From Rhizomucor pusillus (Eukaryota; Mucoromycota; Mucoromycetes; Mucorales; Lichtheimiaceae): a stretch of 64,000 bases of DNA. The stretch covers positions 152 through 64,151 of the forward strand of contig FWWN02000233.1 in the NCBI GenBank assembly GCA_900175165.2, in the 5' to 3' direction. The position numbers and the translations under genes are program-made. This document shows positions 13,101 to 23,534 of the stretch, piece after piece. How positions within the stretch are numbered: position 1 is the stretch's first letter; every line of letters begins with the position of its first letter. Under the pieces are notes generated by a model that was not told the DNA's origin, did not search any database, and saw nothing but the letters and a program-made list of their open reading frames with translations.

Positions 13101-13753
13101 AGATATTGATCCTCTTGTCAAAACCGCCGCTGGCTACCCAACCCGCATCGTTCGCTGCTGCCAGACATTTGACATAGTCTTTATGCCAACCAACTGTGTG
13201 TGCATTGTATGGTGGCTCTCGAACGGACCATAATTTGACAGTTCTATCCGACGATGCGGAAATAACTAGGTGGGGATTATACACAAGTCTTAGCGATTTT
13301 ATTAGCGCTCCCGGTGTCATCTAGGAATAGCACTAACCGAAATTCCCATTTTTACACAATACAATATCATTGACCCAATCAGTGTGCATTTGTGAAAATA
13401 ATCTGCAAGTCGTTTTCGGCCTGGAGACCTGGTACATCTCTCCCTTTGTTGGTTCCACCATTGTCGAGCGAGTATTGAGCAAATGACTATACCTGTTGTT
13501 GTTGTTGCTGTTCTACATCGGCGTGCCGGTTTTCTGGGAAAGAGGAGGAGGACAAGTCCATGTGGAGATCCCAGCTAGCGACTACACCGTCCCTGCCCGC
13601 AGAGTACAATATACCGCCCACTGGTGATTCTCCTTCCAGGTCGAGCGTCGCGTTCGGGTCGATTGCTAAAGAATTGACACCTAGACGGTGTGCTCTTTCT
13701 TCATCGCTAGCTTCCACAACATATGATACATTTCGGCGGGTTGAAGCCCTCAT
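10120..13753 (-). CDS. WDR48: WD-repeat protein 48 (UAF1) homologue
   Basis: Predicted WDR48/UAF1, the WD40 activator of USP1/USP12/USP46-type deubiquitinases (Bun107 in S. pombe). The start ATG at 13753 gives [19 protein letters not shown], matching the family N-terminus; a longer frame upstream lacks an ATG. WD repeats are visible as [71 protein letters not shown] and [11 protein letters not shown] long low-complexity insertion (about 10850-11400) separates the propeller and ancillary part from the C-terminal SUMO-like domain ([17 protein letters not shown]...ELLCGDTLL...DVILSYR), which also ends human WDR48. At least ten short introns interrupt it. It is divergent from DBF4, with 637 bp between starts. 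Confidence 0.9.
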
Positions 13754-14390
13754 GCGTGCGCGCTTAGTGGAAGAGTCCAAGCAATGAACAAACGGGGTGC
13801 CAAATTCAAGCCAGCAACTTAGCCCTTGGGACGCACAGACCTATTATCACGGTATGCTGTTGCGCTGTGGCTCTTGCCATGTAACACTGCTGCCGTTAAC
13901 AATTGTCTACCGTCTTCGCCAAGAGAATATTTTAATCAGGATGTGACATTTGGTAACGACAGTAATATTTAGCATTTCATCTCTATATATTGACGTTTAA
14001 AGGCGGTCAAGAACTTGCAAAAGAGAACGTATACAAACTTGTAACCTGCATATTCTGCACGTAAGCGGATGAATATTGCTGTAAAGTTTGCTGTCTATTC
14101 TGTTTGTAAAGTTAAACGCGGAAAAGTGCACATCAGCTTGAAAGAAATCAGAGCGGGTGCATCTAAAAGCAATAGTGCCTGCAATAACAAAGACAATATA
14201 AAATTTTTAATACTCATTATACTGATATATCGTATCCTCTTCTTGCCAAGTACTAAGGAAAGGCTTTTATATTGTAAACCAGGAAGGCAAATGTATCTGG
14301 CTTTGCCATGCAGGACTTTGCTTTTTAACGGCAAGTGAAAATTTTAGAAAGGCCAGACTTTGTGTGAAGCAGCCCTTTTACGCGTTTCCA
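13754..14390. promoter_or_regulatory. Divergent promoter region WDR48/DBF4
   Basis: AT-rich non-coding stretch between the two start codons. Short open frames exist on both strands without recognisable domains. Confidence 0.4.
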
Positions 14391-16023
14391 ATGGAACCAC
14401 CACAGGCAACCCCACAGCCAACGGAGGCAAAACCAAGCGAGGTTGCCGGCTTAAATTCATACAAAGATTGGATCAAGGCGTACCGCCATCATTTTCCAAA
14501 GTTCAAGTTTTACCTCGATGGCATTGAGCAAAATATCCAGAAACGACTGCAGAACCGAATAGCGATCCTGGGCGGCGTAAGTCAAGCAACTAGTTCTAAA
14601 CCAGTGCCGTTTGCTCAAGAGCTTTCTGCTTCGCTACTAGACTGTAGAGCCTTTCTTTTCCAACAAATGCACACACGTTGTAACCACCAAACCAGTACCT
14701 GAAAAACTAGCAGAAAATCTTGACAACGTTGATGGCATGCTGAAGAATGCACACCTCTGGGGAATTAAAGTGTGGCCTTTGGAAAGTACGTACCTGTTTT
14801 TTGTAACCAAAAGTTCTAAACAGTTTATTCACTGTTACCGGGATATTTAGAGTTACAACGAATACTCAGTCAACTGCTAGACGCGCACAGTAACGCCAAT
14901 CGTGGAGAAGAAGATAAACAACAGCATGGATTGAATGATTTATTGGAAGAGGAAAAGATGTTTGGATTGAAAACGAACCACGGCGCAGGCGCAGGCAACG
15001 CAGCTAATCCAGCTTCTCGTCCAAAATTTATACCCTTCAAGCATCAATATCTGATTGTCGAAGACGTGACAGGAATTCATCGACCAATTGTTATAAAGGA
15101 ATATTACGATGTGGACCCTGAACCGACTTGGCCCACCTTGAAAAAAGTACCTCGGGGATACTCGCCTTTCGCACATAAACCACGTAAACCTGCAACGTTT
15201 AACAAAGATCAGGAGAATGTGGCTCCCGAAAATCTTAAGCAACAGCCTCAACAACAACAACAAAAGCAGCAGCAGCAGCAGCAGCAGGAATTTGCGATGA
15301 AAAAAGGCGAACCGTTAGCTGCACGCCCCATCCTAGCTCCCTTGGGAGGTGACCAAAACCGTCAAAATTTGCACAAACCCCTCGCTGCCGTCCCGAATGA
15401 CCTACAACGACCGATGCTTCCTCCCCAGTCTCCATCACCATCAATTCCCACTTTGAAAGATTTCCCTGCAGCACCGAACACCCCACCTGTATCACTAGGC
15501 ATAGGATCGCCGCAGCCATCTTCACATATGCGACCTTCGGGTTTCCAACCGACATTGACAACAGTAACCAACACATCTCGAATGCCGCCGCCTACAACGT
15601 CAGGCACAACATCGCGGCTGGTTTCTACTTCAGGTTCCGTGCGACCAAACGATATGCGTCGGCAGCTTGCTGGTGGCAACAAGGTGCTTGCGAAACTGGA
15701 TCGGCGCATGATTGATAATAAGGTCGAGGATGCTGCAAGACAAGAAATGAAAAAGGTGCAAGAACGTGCAAAGGCGGCGGATGCCAAGAGAAAAAGAGAA
15801 CTTGAATTAAGCTGGTGCGAAAATTGTAACAAACGTTTCCGACACTACAAAGAGGTAAATATTATTATCAGTAAAGTCCAATCCGTAATCTAATTCTAAC
15901 ATGGATTCACCGTTACTGCAGCACATCGAAGAGAAATCACATCAGGCATTTGTAAAAGATCAAAATAACTTTAAAGAAGTGGATTCAGTTCTTGCTACAG
16001 TCCAGCGAGAACTTGCATCCTAA
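14391..16023 (+). CDS. DBF4: DBF4-type regulatory subunit of Cdc7 kinase
   Basis: Predicted activator of Cdc7 (DDK), which fires replication origins by phosphorylating MCM. Exons 14391-14576, 14641-14785, 14851-15854 and 15922-16023 join in consistent phase. Motif N (BRCT-like): RIAILGG, then THVVTTKPVPEKL and AHLWGIKVWPLE. Motif M: HQYLIVEDVTGIHRPIV followed by the acidic/aromatic KEYYDVDPEPTWP. Motif C, the DBF-type zinc finger: WCENCNKRFRHYKE in exon 3 and HIEEKSHQAF in exon 4, giving the CCHH ligands. A polyglutamine and proline/serine-rich stretch (residues about 210-340) separates M from C. It is short for the family at 478 residues, and the protein ends soon after the finger. Confidence 0.93.
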
Positions 16024-16365
16024 TTGTAAGAATTCAGTTCCTTTTTCGAATGCTGCTGATATTTCCTGTGTATTTCGAGTGGGGAAGGGTGAGAAACGCA
16101 TAGCGCGGAATGCTGTGATGTTTGACAATGATCATCAATGAAAAGTATTCAATGAGTGTCCCAGAAACACTAGAGAGTGCATATAATAGGATTGATCCAG
16201 AAGGAGTGATAGAACTTATGAGTGTGCAGTAAACGATTAGTTGAAACATCTTGTAAATAGTCTAACAATGAACAGATAATATTTTATTGCACACGGATTT
16301 GCTACTTATATTACAGTCTGTCGTATAGTTTCCATTACAGTGTATTGTTCCTTTGATGCAAGAAT

Positions 16366-18638
16366 CTATAATTGTTCCGTTTCCTGTGCAACCCAAGATA
16401 AAGTTTCGTGATCGTTGGCAAGCAATGGCTCTAACCTTTTTCTGCATTCCTCGTGGTATTTGTTGACCCACGCTCGTTCACTTTCCGTCAAGATAGTAGG
16501 CTCAACTAGTGTGTTGCCCATAGGAACAAACGTGATATGCTCGAATCCGAGATAATCTATATCTCCAAAGCGGTACGGTGTATCGACTTTACGAACCACA
16601 AGAACATTCTCGGTTCGGATACCAAACTCTCCATCTTTGTAGTAACCAGGTTCTAAAGTTATCCATGGTTAATTTGCGTTCAATACATGGTCAATTTTCG
16701 CATTATTTCTTCCACGCACCATTCGTGACGACCATGCCAGGCTGCAGAGGAATTTGCTGATACTGTGGTCGACTGCCGATACCGTGAGGTCCTTCATGAA
16801 CGTTCAGGTACGCACCGACCCCGTGACCAGTTCCATGTCTGTAATCAAGACCATCCTGCCAGAGCGGTCGTCTAGCCACAGGGTCGAGCTGATATCCAGT
16901 CGTTCCGGTAGGGAAAATAGCTGTGTCCAAGGCGATGTGCGCTTGAAGAACCCGTGTAAATGCTCGTCTTTGGAACACGTTTGCTTCGCCGGCAAACAGA
17001 TACGTTCGAGTGACATCGGTCGTACCATCGAGGTAGTGTGCTCCTGAATCACAGAGGTAGATTTGCTGTGGATCAATTATGTCTGAAGCTTCCGCTGTAG
17101 GTTGATAGTGGATAATTGCCCCATTTGGTCCCGATGCAGCTACGGTGTCAAACGACATGCCGACGTACATTGCTTGCTGTCTGCGCATATCTTCCAAATG
17201 AAGCGCTGCTTCATATTCCCGGATTTTTGTCGACTTATTGAGTGCTTTAGACAACCAAGCAAAGTGTTTGCAGAGTGCAACAGCATCTCGTTCGTGACAG
17301 TTTCGTAGCCCCTCCAATTCTGTCTCGTTTTTGATGGCTTTGGCGAGTGTAATTGGCGATGGAGCATAAGTTATCGTATTGTTCTGATTTCATAACGAAA
17401 CATGTTTAAATAATGAGAGCATACAGTGTTATCTCTTTCTTTATCTCACCTTTTCAAGTGCTTTAACAATGGAGAAGTTGGTGAGATTTTCGTCGATTAC
17501 AAAACGTTGAGCGTGAAACTCGTTTTGCAGATCATGCATTACCCTTTCGTATTCACGGACTTGGATACCTTCCTTGTCCAGGACGTTTAGCGGCAACTTG
17601 TTGTTGGTATATAATATCGTTTTATCTTGCGTCACGATACAGTATGAAAAGAAAATAGGACAACAATGAATATCCGAGCCGCGCAGGTTGAGGAGCCATG
17701 CTATTTCGTCCAGGGCAGTAAAGACAATGCCGTCGCTATTTTTGCTTCTTAAAAAATCTTGAATTTGCTTGATTTTGGAAGCTCGACTTTGGCCAGCAAA
17801 ATCGTGCGTTTTAACATCCCGGGAGGGCCGTGCAGGACGTTCGTCTCCACGTACATCGTCTACGAGGTTGTTGCTGACAGGGACAAGTTTTGATCCAACT
17901 GAATTTAGTTTCTTCTCTAGATCTGCCACACTTCCTGCTGACAGTAAATATCACATCAAGACAAAGATTGCTCAGATATCATATATATCGAACCTGCAGT
18001 GATAACCTCTGGATCAACTCCAATTTGCGATCCTTGTTTCAGTTGCTATCGAAGTTAATTAGACTATATGAACATAATGGCTTAGCGATTATGTCCTACC
18101 TGTACCAAGTAATCTTGCCAGGTGGATACACCGGGTACTCCTAGCTTCATTAATGTCCATTCATCGCCCAGCTGTTTCGAGGCCTGCAGAAAGTATCTTC
18201 CATCCGTGAACAGAGACGCAGTCTCCTGAGTAATCACGGCACATCCTTCATCATCCTTATTCAGTATTTCCTTACATGCACTGAGATAATACGTAGTATT
18301 ACCTGCTGAACCAGTAAATCCGCTTATCCAGGCCCTACGATTATCGCAGTCTGCAGTGTATTCGCTCTAGGGAACGTACACCATTGTTAAGTGTGCCTTC
18401 ATAATCGAGGTCTATAGTATTTACTTGATGTGCATCCTCCGAAGGTACCACGCTATAAACAGCAGCGTAAGACATAGATTACTGTATCTCCAAGAACGAC
18501 TTACTAGGCGTCGATCTTTTCTGGTGTCTTGGCCATCACAGCCCTCAGTGAATTCAGTCTACTCTTCACATTGCCACTGAGATGTCTGGCTTTCTGCACC
18601 TTTGTAAATTGGGCACGACGCGTTAGTGCTTTCAACAT
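16366..18638 (-). CDS. XPNPEP1: Xaa-Pro aminopeptidase (aminopeptidase P), possible mitochondrial leader
   Basis: Metallopeptidase of family M24B that removes the N-terminal residue before proline. The N-terminal part holds [22 protein letters not shown], and the middle [17 protein letters not shown]. The catalytic fold shows the metal ligands: [16 protein letters not shown] (two Asp), [17 protein letters not shown] (His), NEPGYY (Glu, rebuilt across an intron) and RTENVLVV (Glu). The stop is TAG at 16366-16368. The first ATG (18638) adds a basic, hydroxylated stretch free of acidic residues ([20 protein letters not shown]) before the usual enzyme start. A second in-frame ATG lies in exon 1 just before the conserved IDAY region. 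Dual cytosolic and mitochondrial forms are therefore possible (inference). It converges with DBF4. Confidence 0.92.
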
Positions 18639-18861
18639 GGTGACCCGATTGAATAGCAGATCTTCCGAACAACCCACCTCGGAGTTCAGTCGTTTCCAGA
18701 GAATCGATCCCACTACTTATACAGCACCCTGAATCATTTTGGTAGATCATTTCAGCATAAAAGCATCTACATGATTATCCCAAGAAACTGCGTTTCCTTC
18801 TTTAATATTCTTTTTCTCGATACCACTGTTATCCTTCTATACACTGAACAGTATTAAAGCA

Positions 18862-19111
18862 GTGGATACACAATTTGTTTACGAAGATGGCGCTGTGGGG
18901 GCATCCATCTTCCTCCTTACTCCCCTGAACTCAACTCTATTGAATAATTGTGACCCGTTACTAAGAGCAAAGTCAAAGAAGCACAGGGTGTTAGATTCCG
19001 AAACCGTTTCAAGGAATAGCCGAACCTTGCCTACAGATATCATAACGTCGGAAGACCTTTATGCATCCGTTGGTCACTATGTTAGACGTTTTGATGATTG
19101 CATAAATAAGG
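18862..19111 (+). pseudogene. Decayed 3' end of a Tc1/mariner-like DDE transposase
   Basis: Reading frames that shift show PPYSPELNSIE, a stop codon, L, another stop and PVTKSKVK. This is the hallmark around the last catalytic acidic residue of Tc1/IS630-type transposases, with two nonsense codons. The following block (TTAGATTCCGAAACC ... GACGTTTTGATGATTGCATA) matches the copy at 20640-20790 on the opposite strand. The 5' two thirds of the gene are missing. Confidence 0.8.
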
Positions 19112-19139
19112 TTTTAGTTCTATTTTTTATTTTATTTCC

Positions 19140-20043
19140 AAGACAATCAATGTTCAATAAAGACATGCGAAGCACGCGTATTGGTAATCGGTAAGTGGAC
19201 TTAACGGTACCTAGTCTCTGGATGTCACCGGCTTGAATTGCCTCAACGACATGAACACCCGGTAAGCCCATCCGTTTCATGTCCTCGGGACTCCCATATG
19301 ACTTGATGATATGGCGAAGTGTTTCTCTGTGGTTACCCCAAATCGTTCGCGGTATCTCTCATACACCTCGAAGACATCTATCACACGAATGGAGAATCGT
19401 AGCACCATCTCGAATTCATGAGCAGCATAATGGATGTCATGCTCTGTGATTCGTATGATGGCATCCGTGTTTCCCATTTTAGCATGGATGATTACTTGTC
19501 TAACCACGAGAAGATACCGTGCTATCCTATCCATGTGCTGGTATATTTCCATTCAGTCTGTGTACCTAAGTGGGTGGGGAATCGTGAAGTCTATCTTGTC
19601 TATCTCACCCAGATCGGCATAAACTCCAATCCATTCGAGTGTATCCAATGGTACATCCGTTTGTATGTAATGCAATCCCCAAACAAACCGGGTAGATGCC
19701 GCGAGATCATATCCTGGACGCGAATACCACGATCCCCATATAAGATATATCCTCTTCACCAAAGATGGATCCTTAGTCTTTACCGCCTTGTAGATGGCCA
19801 CCTCGGCTGGAATCATCTCCTTAAGAGCGAGGAGGGACCGGATATCCCCCGGTAATCCCTCAAGAGGGTATCGAGAATAACCGAGGGACCACCATCAAGG
19901 AACACCTGGGTATGATCGATGATCCCCATGCCGAGGATAAGACCTAGGTGTGTACGTCCCTGGCGAATGATGCAATGGATAATCTCTTGAGGTAGCATTT
20001 GCACGTAAAAACTGGACGGGACATGATCACAGGTAAAATCCAT
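19140..20043 (-). pseudogene. Decayed F-box-like / helical-repeat gene
   Basis: The start ATG is at 20043. The first exon-like frame has MLPQEIIHCIIRQG, an F-box-like helix, then LGLILGMGIIDH. The frame shifts by one base near 19855 (continuing as GDIRSLLALKEMIPAEV). It meets an in-frame TGA at 19553-19555 and shifts again near 19310 (continuing as SYGSPEDMKRMGLPGVH). The peptide remains sensible across all three breaks, so this is a once-intact gene. The repeats (for example VFEVYERYRERFG) look like a lineage-specific ankyrin-like family. I cannot assign a function. It sits between two inverted transposase relics. Confidence 0.65.
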
Positions 20044-20062
20044 ATTGGAGGAGCGCACGTTA

Positions 20063-20215
20063 TGCCTTGTCGTTGGTGATATCGCTGGAGCGGGCACTGC
20101 TGCTAGGGATAGAGAGAGATAGAGAGAGACAGAGAGAGAGAAGAGAGAGGTGCCTTGTCGTTGGTGATATATCGCTGGAGCGCGCACTCTGCTAGAGGGA
20201 GAGACAGAGAGAGAG
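20063..20215. repeat. 88-bp tandem duplication with GA microsatellite
   Basis: The block starting tgccttgtcgttggtgatat occurs at 20063 and again at 20151, each followed by a ctggagcg..gcact segment and a (GA)n tract with scattered T and C. The second copy carries a 2-base insertion and small changes. It lies just upstream of the decayed gene on the minus strand. Confidence 0.8.
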
Positions 20216-20639
20216 GAATGGTTAAGTCAAGAAAACTATTCGACATATTTTTGAAAATTTTTCTGCTGCGGTATTCCCAATTTGAGGTTGACACTCCGTC
20301 CGACTCGAAAGATATAAAAAGGGGAGCACGCTGGGAAACTCTTTTTTTCCTTATGACCGTACTTCATCAGGATCTGTATGCAGTACATTACTAGTCTACG
20401 TTTTCCAAACTAGACACATTAACCGGGTTAGACGATGACGTGTGGCAGCTCCTCCCATGAGTGAAGTGTGTTGGAGACTTACCTTCGGGTGGTTTCCAAC
20501 AGTTGATGATCTCGCCCTTTGTTTTTATGACATTGTGGCAAGGAGGCAGCTGTGGTCTGATAACCTATTTTCTTTTTTTTCACTAAAAAGAAAATGAAAA
20601 AAGCTGGAAAAGCTTCGTCTGGGTGTCTCTTTGTATGAT

Positions 20640-21128
20640 AGAACTACAGAATTATTTTGTATGCAATCATCAAAACGTCTAACGGAGTGACCAACGAATC
20701 TACAAAGGTCTTCCGAAGTTATCATATCTGTTGGCAAGCTTCGGCTATTCCCGTTTGAAAGGATTTCGGAATCTAACAACTTGTGCCTCTTAACTTTGCT
20801 CTTAGCAACAGACCACAATTGTTCAAAGGATTGAGTTCAGGAAGATAGATACATTTATAGCCTCTAGCAAGGATTGTGTTTTTTGTCGCTGCGGATGTGT
20901 GGATACGAGCATGATCCATCACCAGGTAATGACCCTTCATTTCAGGATATTTGTCCATTACATCCATAACTTCAACAAGAAAGCTGATTAATGTCCAGTG
21001 TTGGTCCCAGTACCTTTTCTCTTTGCTACATTTTTTCAAAGCTTTCTTTTCTTGCTGGTAGGGAATTTTGGCTTTCTGAGGCTGATTTCTACCACATCAG
21101 CAGAAGATAGAAGAAGAATGGAAGGAGA
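20640..21128 (-). pseudogene. Decayed Tc1/mariner-like DDE transposase, central and 3' part
   Basis: The minus strand reads KYPEMKGHYLVMDHARIHTS, which contains the second catalytic Asp region with its following histidine. After it come YKCIYLPELNP, a one-base frame break, EQLWSVAKSKVKRHKLLDSE and a tail homologous to the relic at 18862-19111. The N-terminal helix-turn-helix part is not recognisable upstream (to about 21400). The orientation is opposite to the left relic, so the two 3' ends point toward each other. Confidence 0.82.
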
Positions 21129-21544
21129 CTAATATGTACGTCGTTCCAAAGGCAGGCAGAAATTATGGACCACCCCATAAATAACTTGATGATCATCAAC
21201 GGAGGATTCCTGAATGGCTTGGACGAAACTGAGCTCCAGTTTTACAAGAATTTTACAGAGAAAGTCCATAGAAAGCTTTGAAGGATTTTGTTCGTCAACT
21301 CGATGTAAAGACCACCAACATAAAAAATAACTCCAACACGTTAGAAAATGCAGAATAAAAACCAGCAAACAAGAAAGCACAGAATAAGGAAGAGATAGCA
21401 GTGATGCAAGAGAAGAAAATTGTGGAGATCCGGAAGATGCCTCGCGTTTAGTTTCTATACTTTTAAAAGCATATTATGTTGTGTTTCATTAAAATCATCA
21501 GGTATATTTATATCTTTCCAGTCAGAGTATTTGACTGTAACGTA
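21129..21544. other. Unassigned stretch between transposon relic and MIS13 promoter
   Basis: A minus-strand open frame at 21129-21380 may be the further decayed 5' part of the transposase, but no motif proves it. Otherwise I see nothing definite. Confidence 0.35.
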
Positions 21545-21925
21545 TCTAAGGCTTAGAGAGCTTATCCTCTTTCAGACGATGTGTATGAAGATTTTACCGT
21601 GTCCGTACTTCTTTGCTCGATCTAATGTTGGAGTCTGCACAGCATTGAGTCTTTCGAAAAAGAATGAAGCACACTCCAGAATTCCGTATGCAAAGTCTAT
21701 CATGCATAGTTTGCTTATAGCTTTACATTCAACATTCCTTCGAAAGCCATGATATGGCTATTACTCCTTTACATTGCTACTGGTAAGCTGGGCATGTCTA
21801 TATCTGTGAATCAAATTAACATCGCCCTTTGCATGAAGCGGATATTCTTCACTGCTTTTCTTTCTTCGCCTCCCAAAACAATGAGCCCTTACAATTTTCA
21901 ATCAAGCTTCAGCACCGATACCCAA
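21545..21925 (+). repeat. MIS13 upstream region, partner of the 720-1105 copy
   Basis: This is the other copy of the dispersed pair. It covers the promoter and the first 15 codons of the kinetochore gene, ending within the block gatacccaag. As the gene here is intact, this is the likely source copy unless both descend from a transposon insertion. Confidence 0.65.
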
Positions 21926-23118
21926 GAAGACGATGGATTCACCTTTCGAAGAGCGCGACCGCGCGAAGAAGAAAACTTTGATTCGTTAACTACTCAAGGC
22001 ATTAAGCGCCACGCAGTCGATGACTTTGATGATGACTTTAAAGAGTTTCAACGATCAACTTCCTCAGCGAAACGGGTCCATTACACGGAACGAACAAGCA
22101 CGCGGCAATCGGAGGCATCGTTGGCGTCTGAAGCATCATACAAAGTAACAGGTGAGAAAGCAACGGCAAGATTTAGCAAGGTACCACGAATCTTACACGA
22201 TCCATAGACGAACTTCCTGCAGGCTTATCAGCAAATAAATTGTACGTTGCATTGCCACCAGAGCTACCAGAGCGCGAGCGACTACGACAAATTCTTATTT
22301 GGAGTGCGCAAACAAATATCGAGAAGCCTAGCTTTTCAAATCAAACGTACAAAAGTAGAGATGAACAAAATGCAAAGGAAACAGGTAAGCAAAAAGATAT
22401 CTGTTTTCTTGTCGCAATCAATATACTAATAATCAGGACTCGTGAAGCATATTTGATTAAAAAAGAGATTGTAAGAAAATTGACAGACAAGGCGATTGAA
22501 GTCTCTTTGCTTGCGTATCCTCAAGTAAGATATAAGCGCAATGTGCGAGTGTTAAAAGTTGACATGACGAAAAAACCTATAGAAGCAAAATAGTACACCG
22601 ATGTTTGCAAGAAAAAAGCCCAATATCCAAAATGTAAAAAACCAGGATAAATTTAAAAGATTGATCGACATGATGCAAACGTACGTATATATTGATTATC
22701 TACGGGATGCCAAGCCAATGATTGATAAATATCTGGTAGACTAAAAAAGGAAGAAGACAAATGGAATAAGGAGAGCGATGAGCTGTTCCAAAAACATGCA
22801 GAGATTATGGATCAAGCCGTAAATGCCTCGACGATCAGCACGGAGGACTTGCTGAATGGATTAGACGAAACCCAGCGTCAATTTTACAATAGTTTCATCA
22901 GCAAAAATCCACGGAATGGTTTGAAGAAGTTTGTTCGTAACCTCGATCCAAAAATTACCAGCATGAAAACGAGCTTCAACGCGTTAGAACAAATGGAAAA
23001 GAAAGCAAAGAAGAAAGTTGATATAGAAGAAGAAAAGCTAGCAACGATGCAAGAAATAGAAGACAATCGAGATGCAGAAGACGCGTTACATTTTGTTTCT
23101 GCTTTTTCATCTGTATAA
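21881..23118 (+). CDS. MIS13: Kinetochore protein Mis13/DSN1 (MIS12 complex subunit)
   Basis: Predicted subunit of the MIS12/MIND complex, which links centromeric chromatin to the NDC80 complex. The N-terminus is acidic and disordered with paired phenylalanines. The family hallmark is YVALPPELPERERLRQIL followed by WSAQ. Then come KKEIVRKLTDKAIEVSLLA, KKPNIQNVKNQDKFKRL and a coiled-coil tail. Introns: 22152-22222 (phase 1); 22385-22447, where the usual-looking CAG lies only 6-7 nt after a TACTAAT branch site, so I use the later AAG at 22447, which keeps the frame. A third intron near 22518-22592 could use GTATCC or GTAAGA as donor; only the first keeps phase with the TAG at 22592. A fourth lies at about 22680-22739. 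The start is ATG 21881, the first after the duplicated upstream region. Confidence 0.85.
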
Positions 23119-23534
23119 ATATCATTAGCATCATTTAGCTTTCATTTCTTTCATGCTGGTATTATTTATATCCATTTAGGGGATATCATCTGGAAAGGTG
23201 CGATTGCCATATCTTGAGCTGTCTAGCAATAAACGATATACCTCATTCGAATCTACAGATCCATTCTTTTCAAGGAGATTATTTCTGATAACGAGAATGG
23301 CGACTTCAGGCACTAGGATTTGCTGTATAATATTCGTGCTTCAAGTCAATGCGACTCTATCGAAAAAGTCGATAGATCAAAGCATGCAATGCTATTGGCT
23401 ACTTTTATCTTGTCGGTCTTATTGTCTGAGGATAAGACAAGATAAAAGATGCCAAATTTTCTCATTTTCCCTCTTTCCGTCGCTTTCTTTTCCTAGGTTT
23501 TTTTTTTTCACATTCTTACTGTACGGCCCGAGGC
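23119..23534. other. Intergenic stretch MIS13-arrestin
   Basis: Contains an inverted repeat around 23408-23444 (ttatcttgtcggtctta / gataagacaagataaaa), which could form a hairpin at the MIS13 3' end, then a pyrimidine-rich promoter-like tract. No gene seen. Confidence 0.45.

Noticed and set aside
22437..22460. Apparent frameshift in MIS13
   Set aside because: It disappears when the AAG acceptor at 22447 is used in place of the CAG too close to the branch point.
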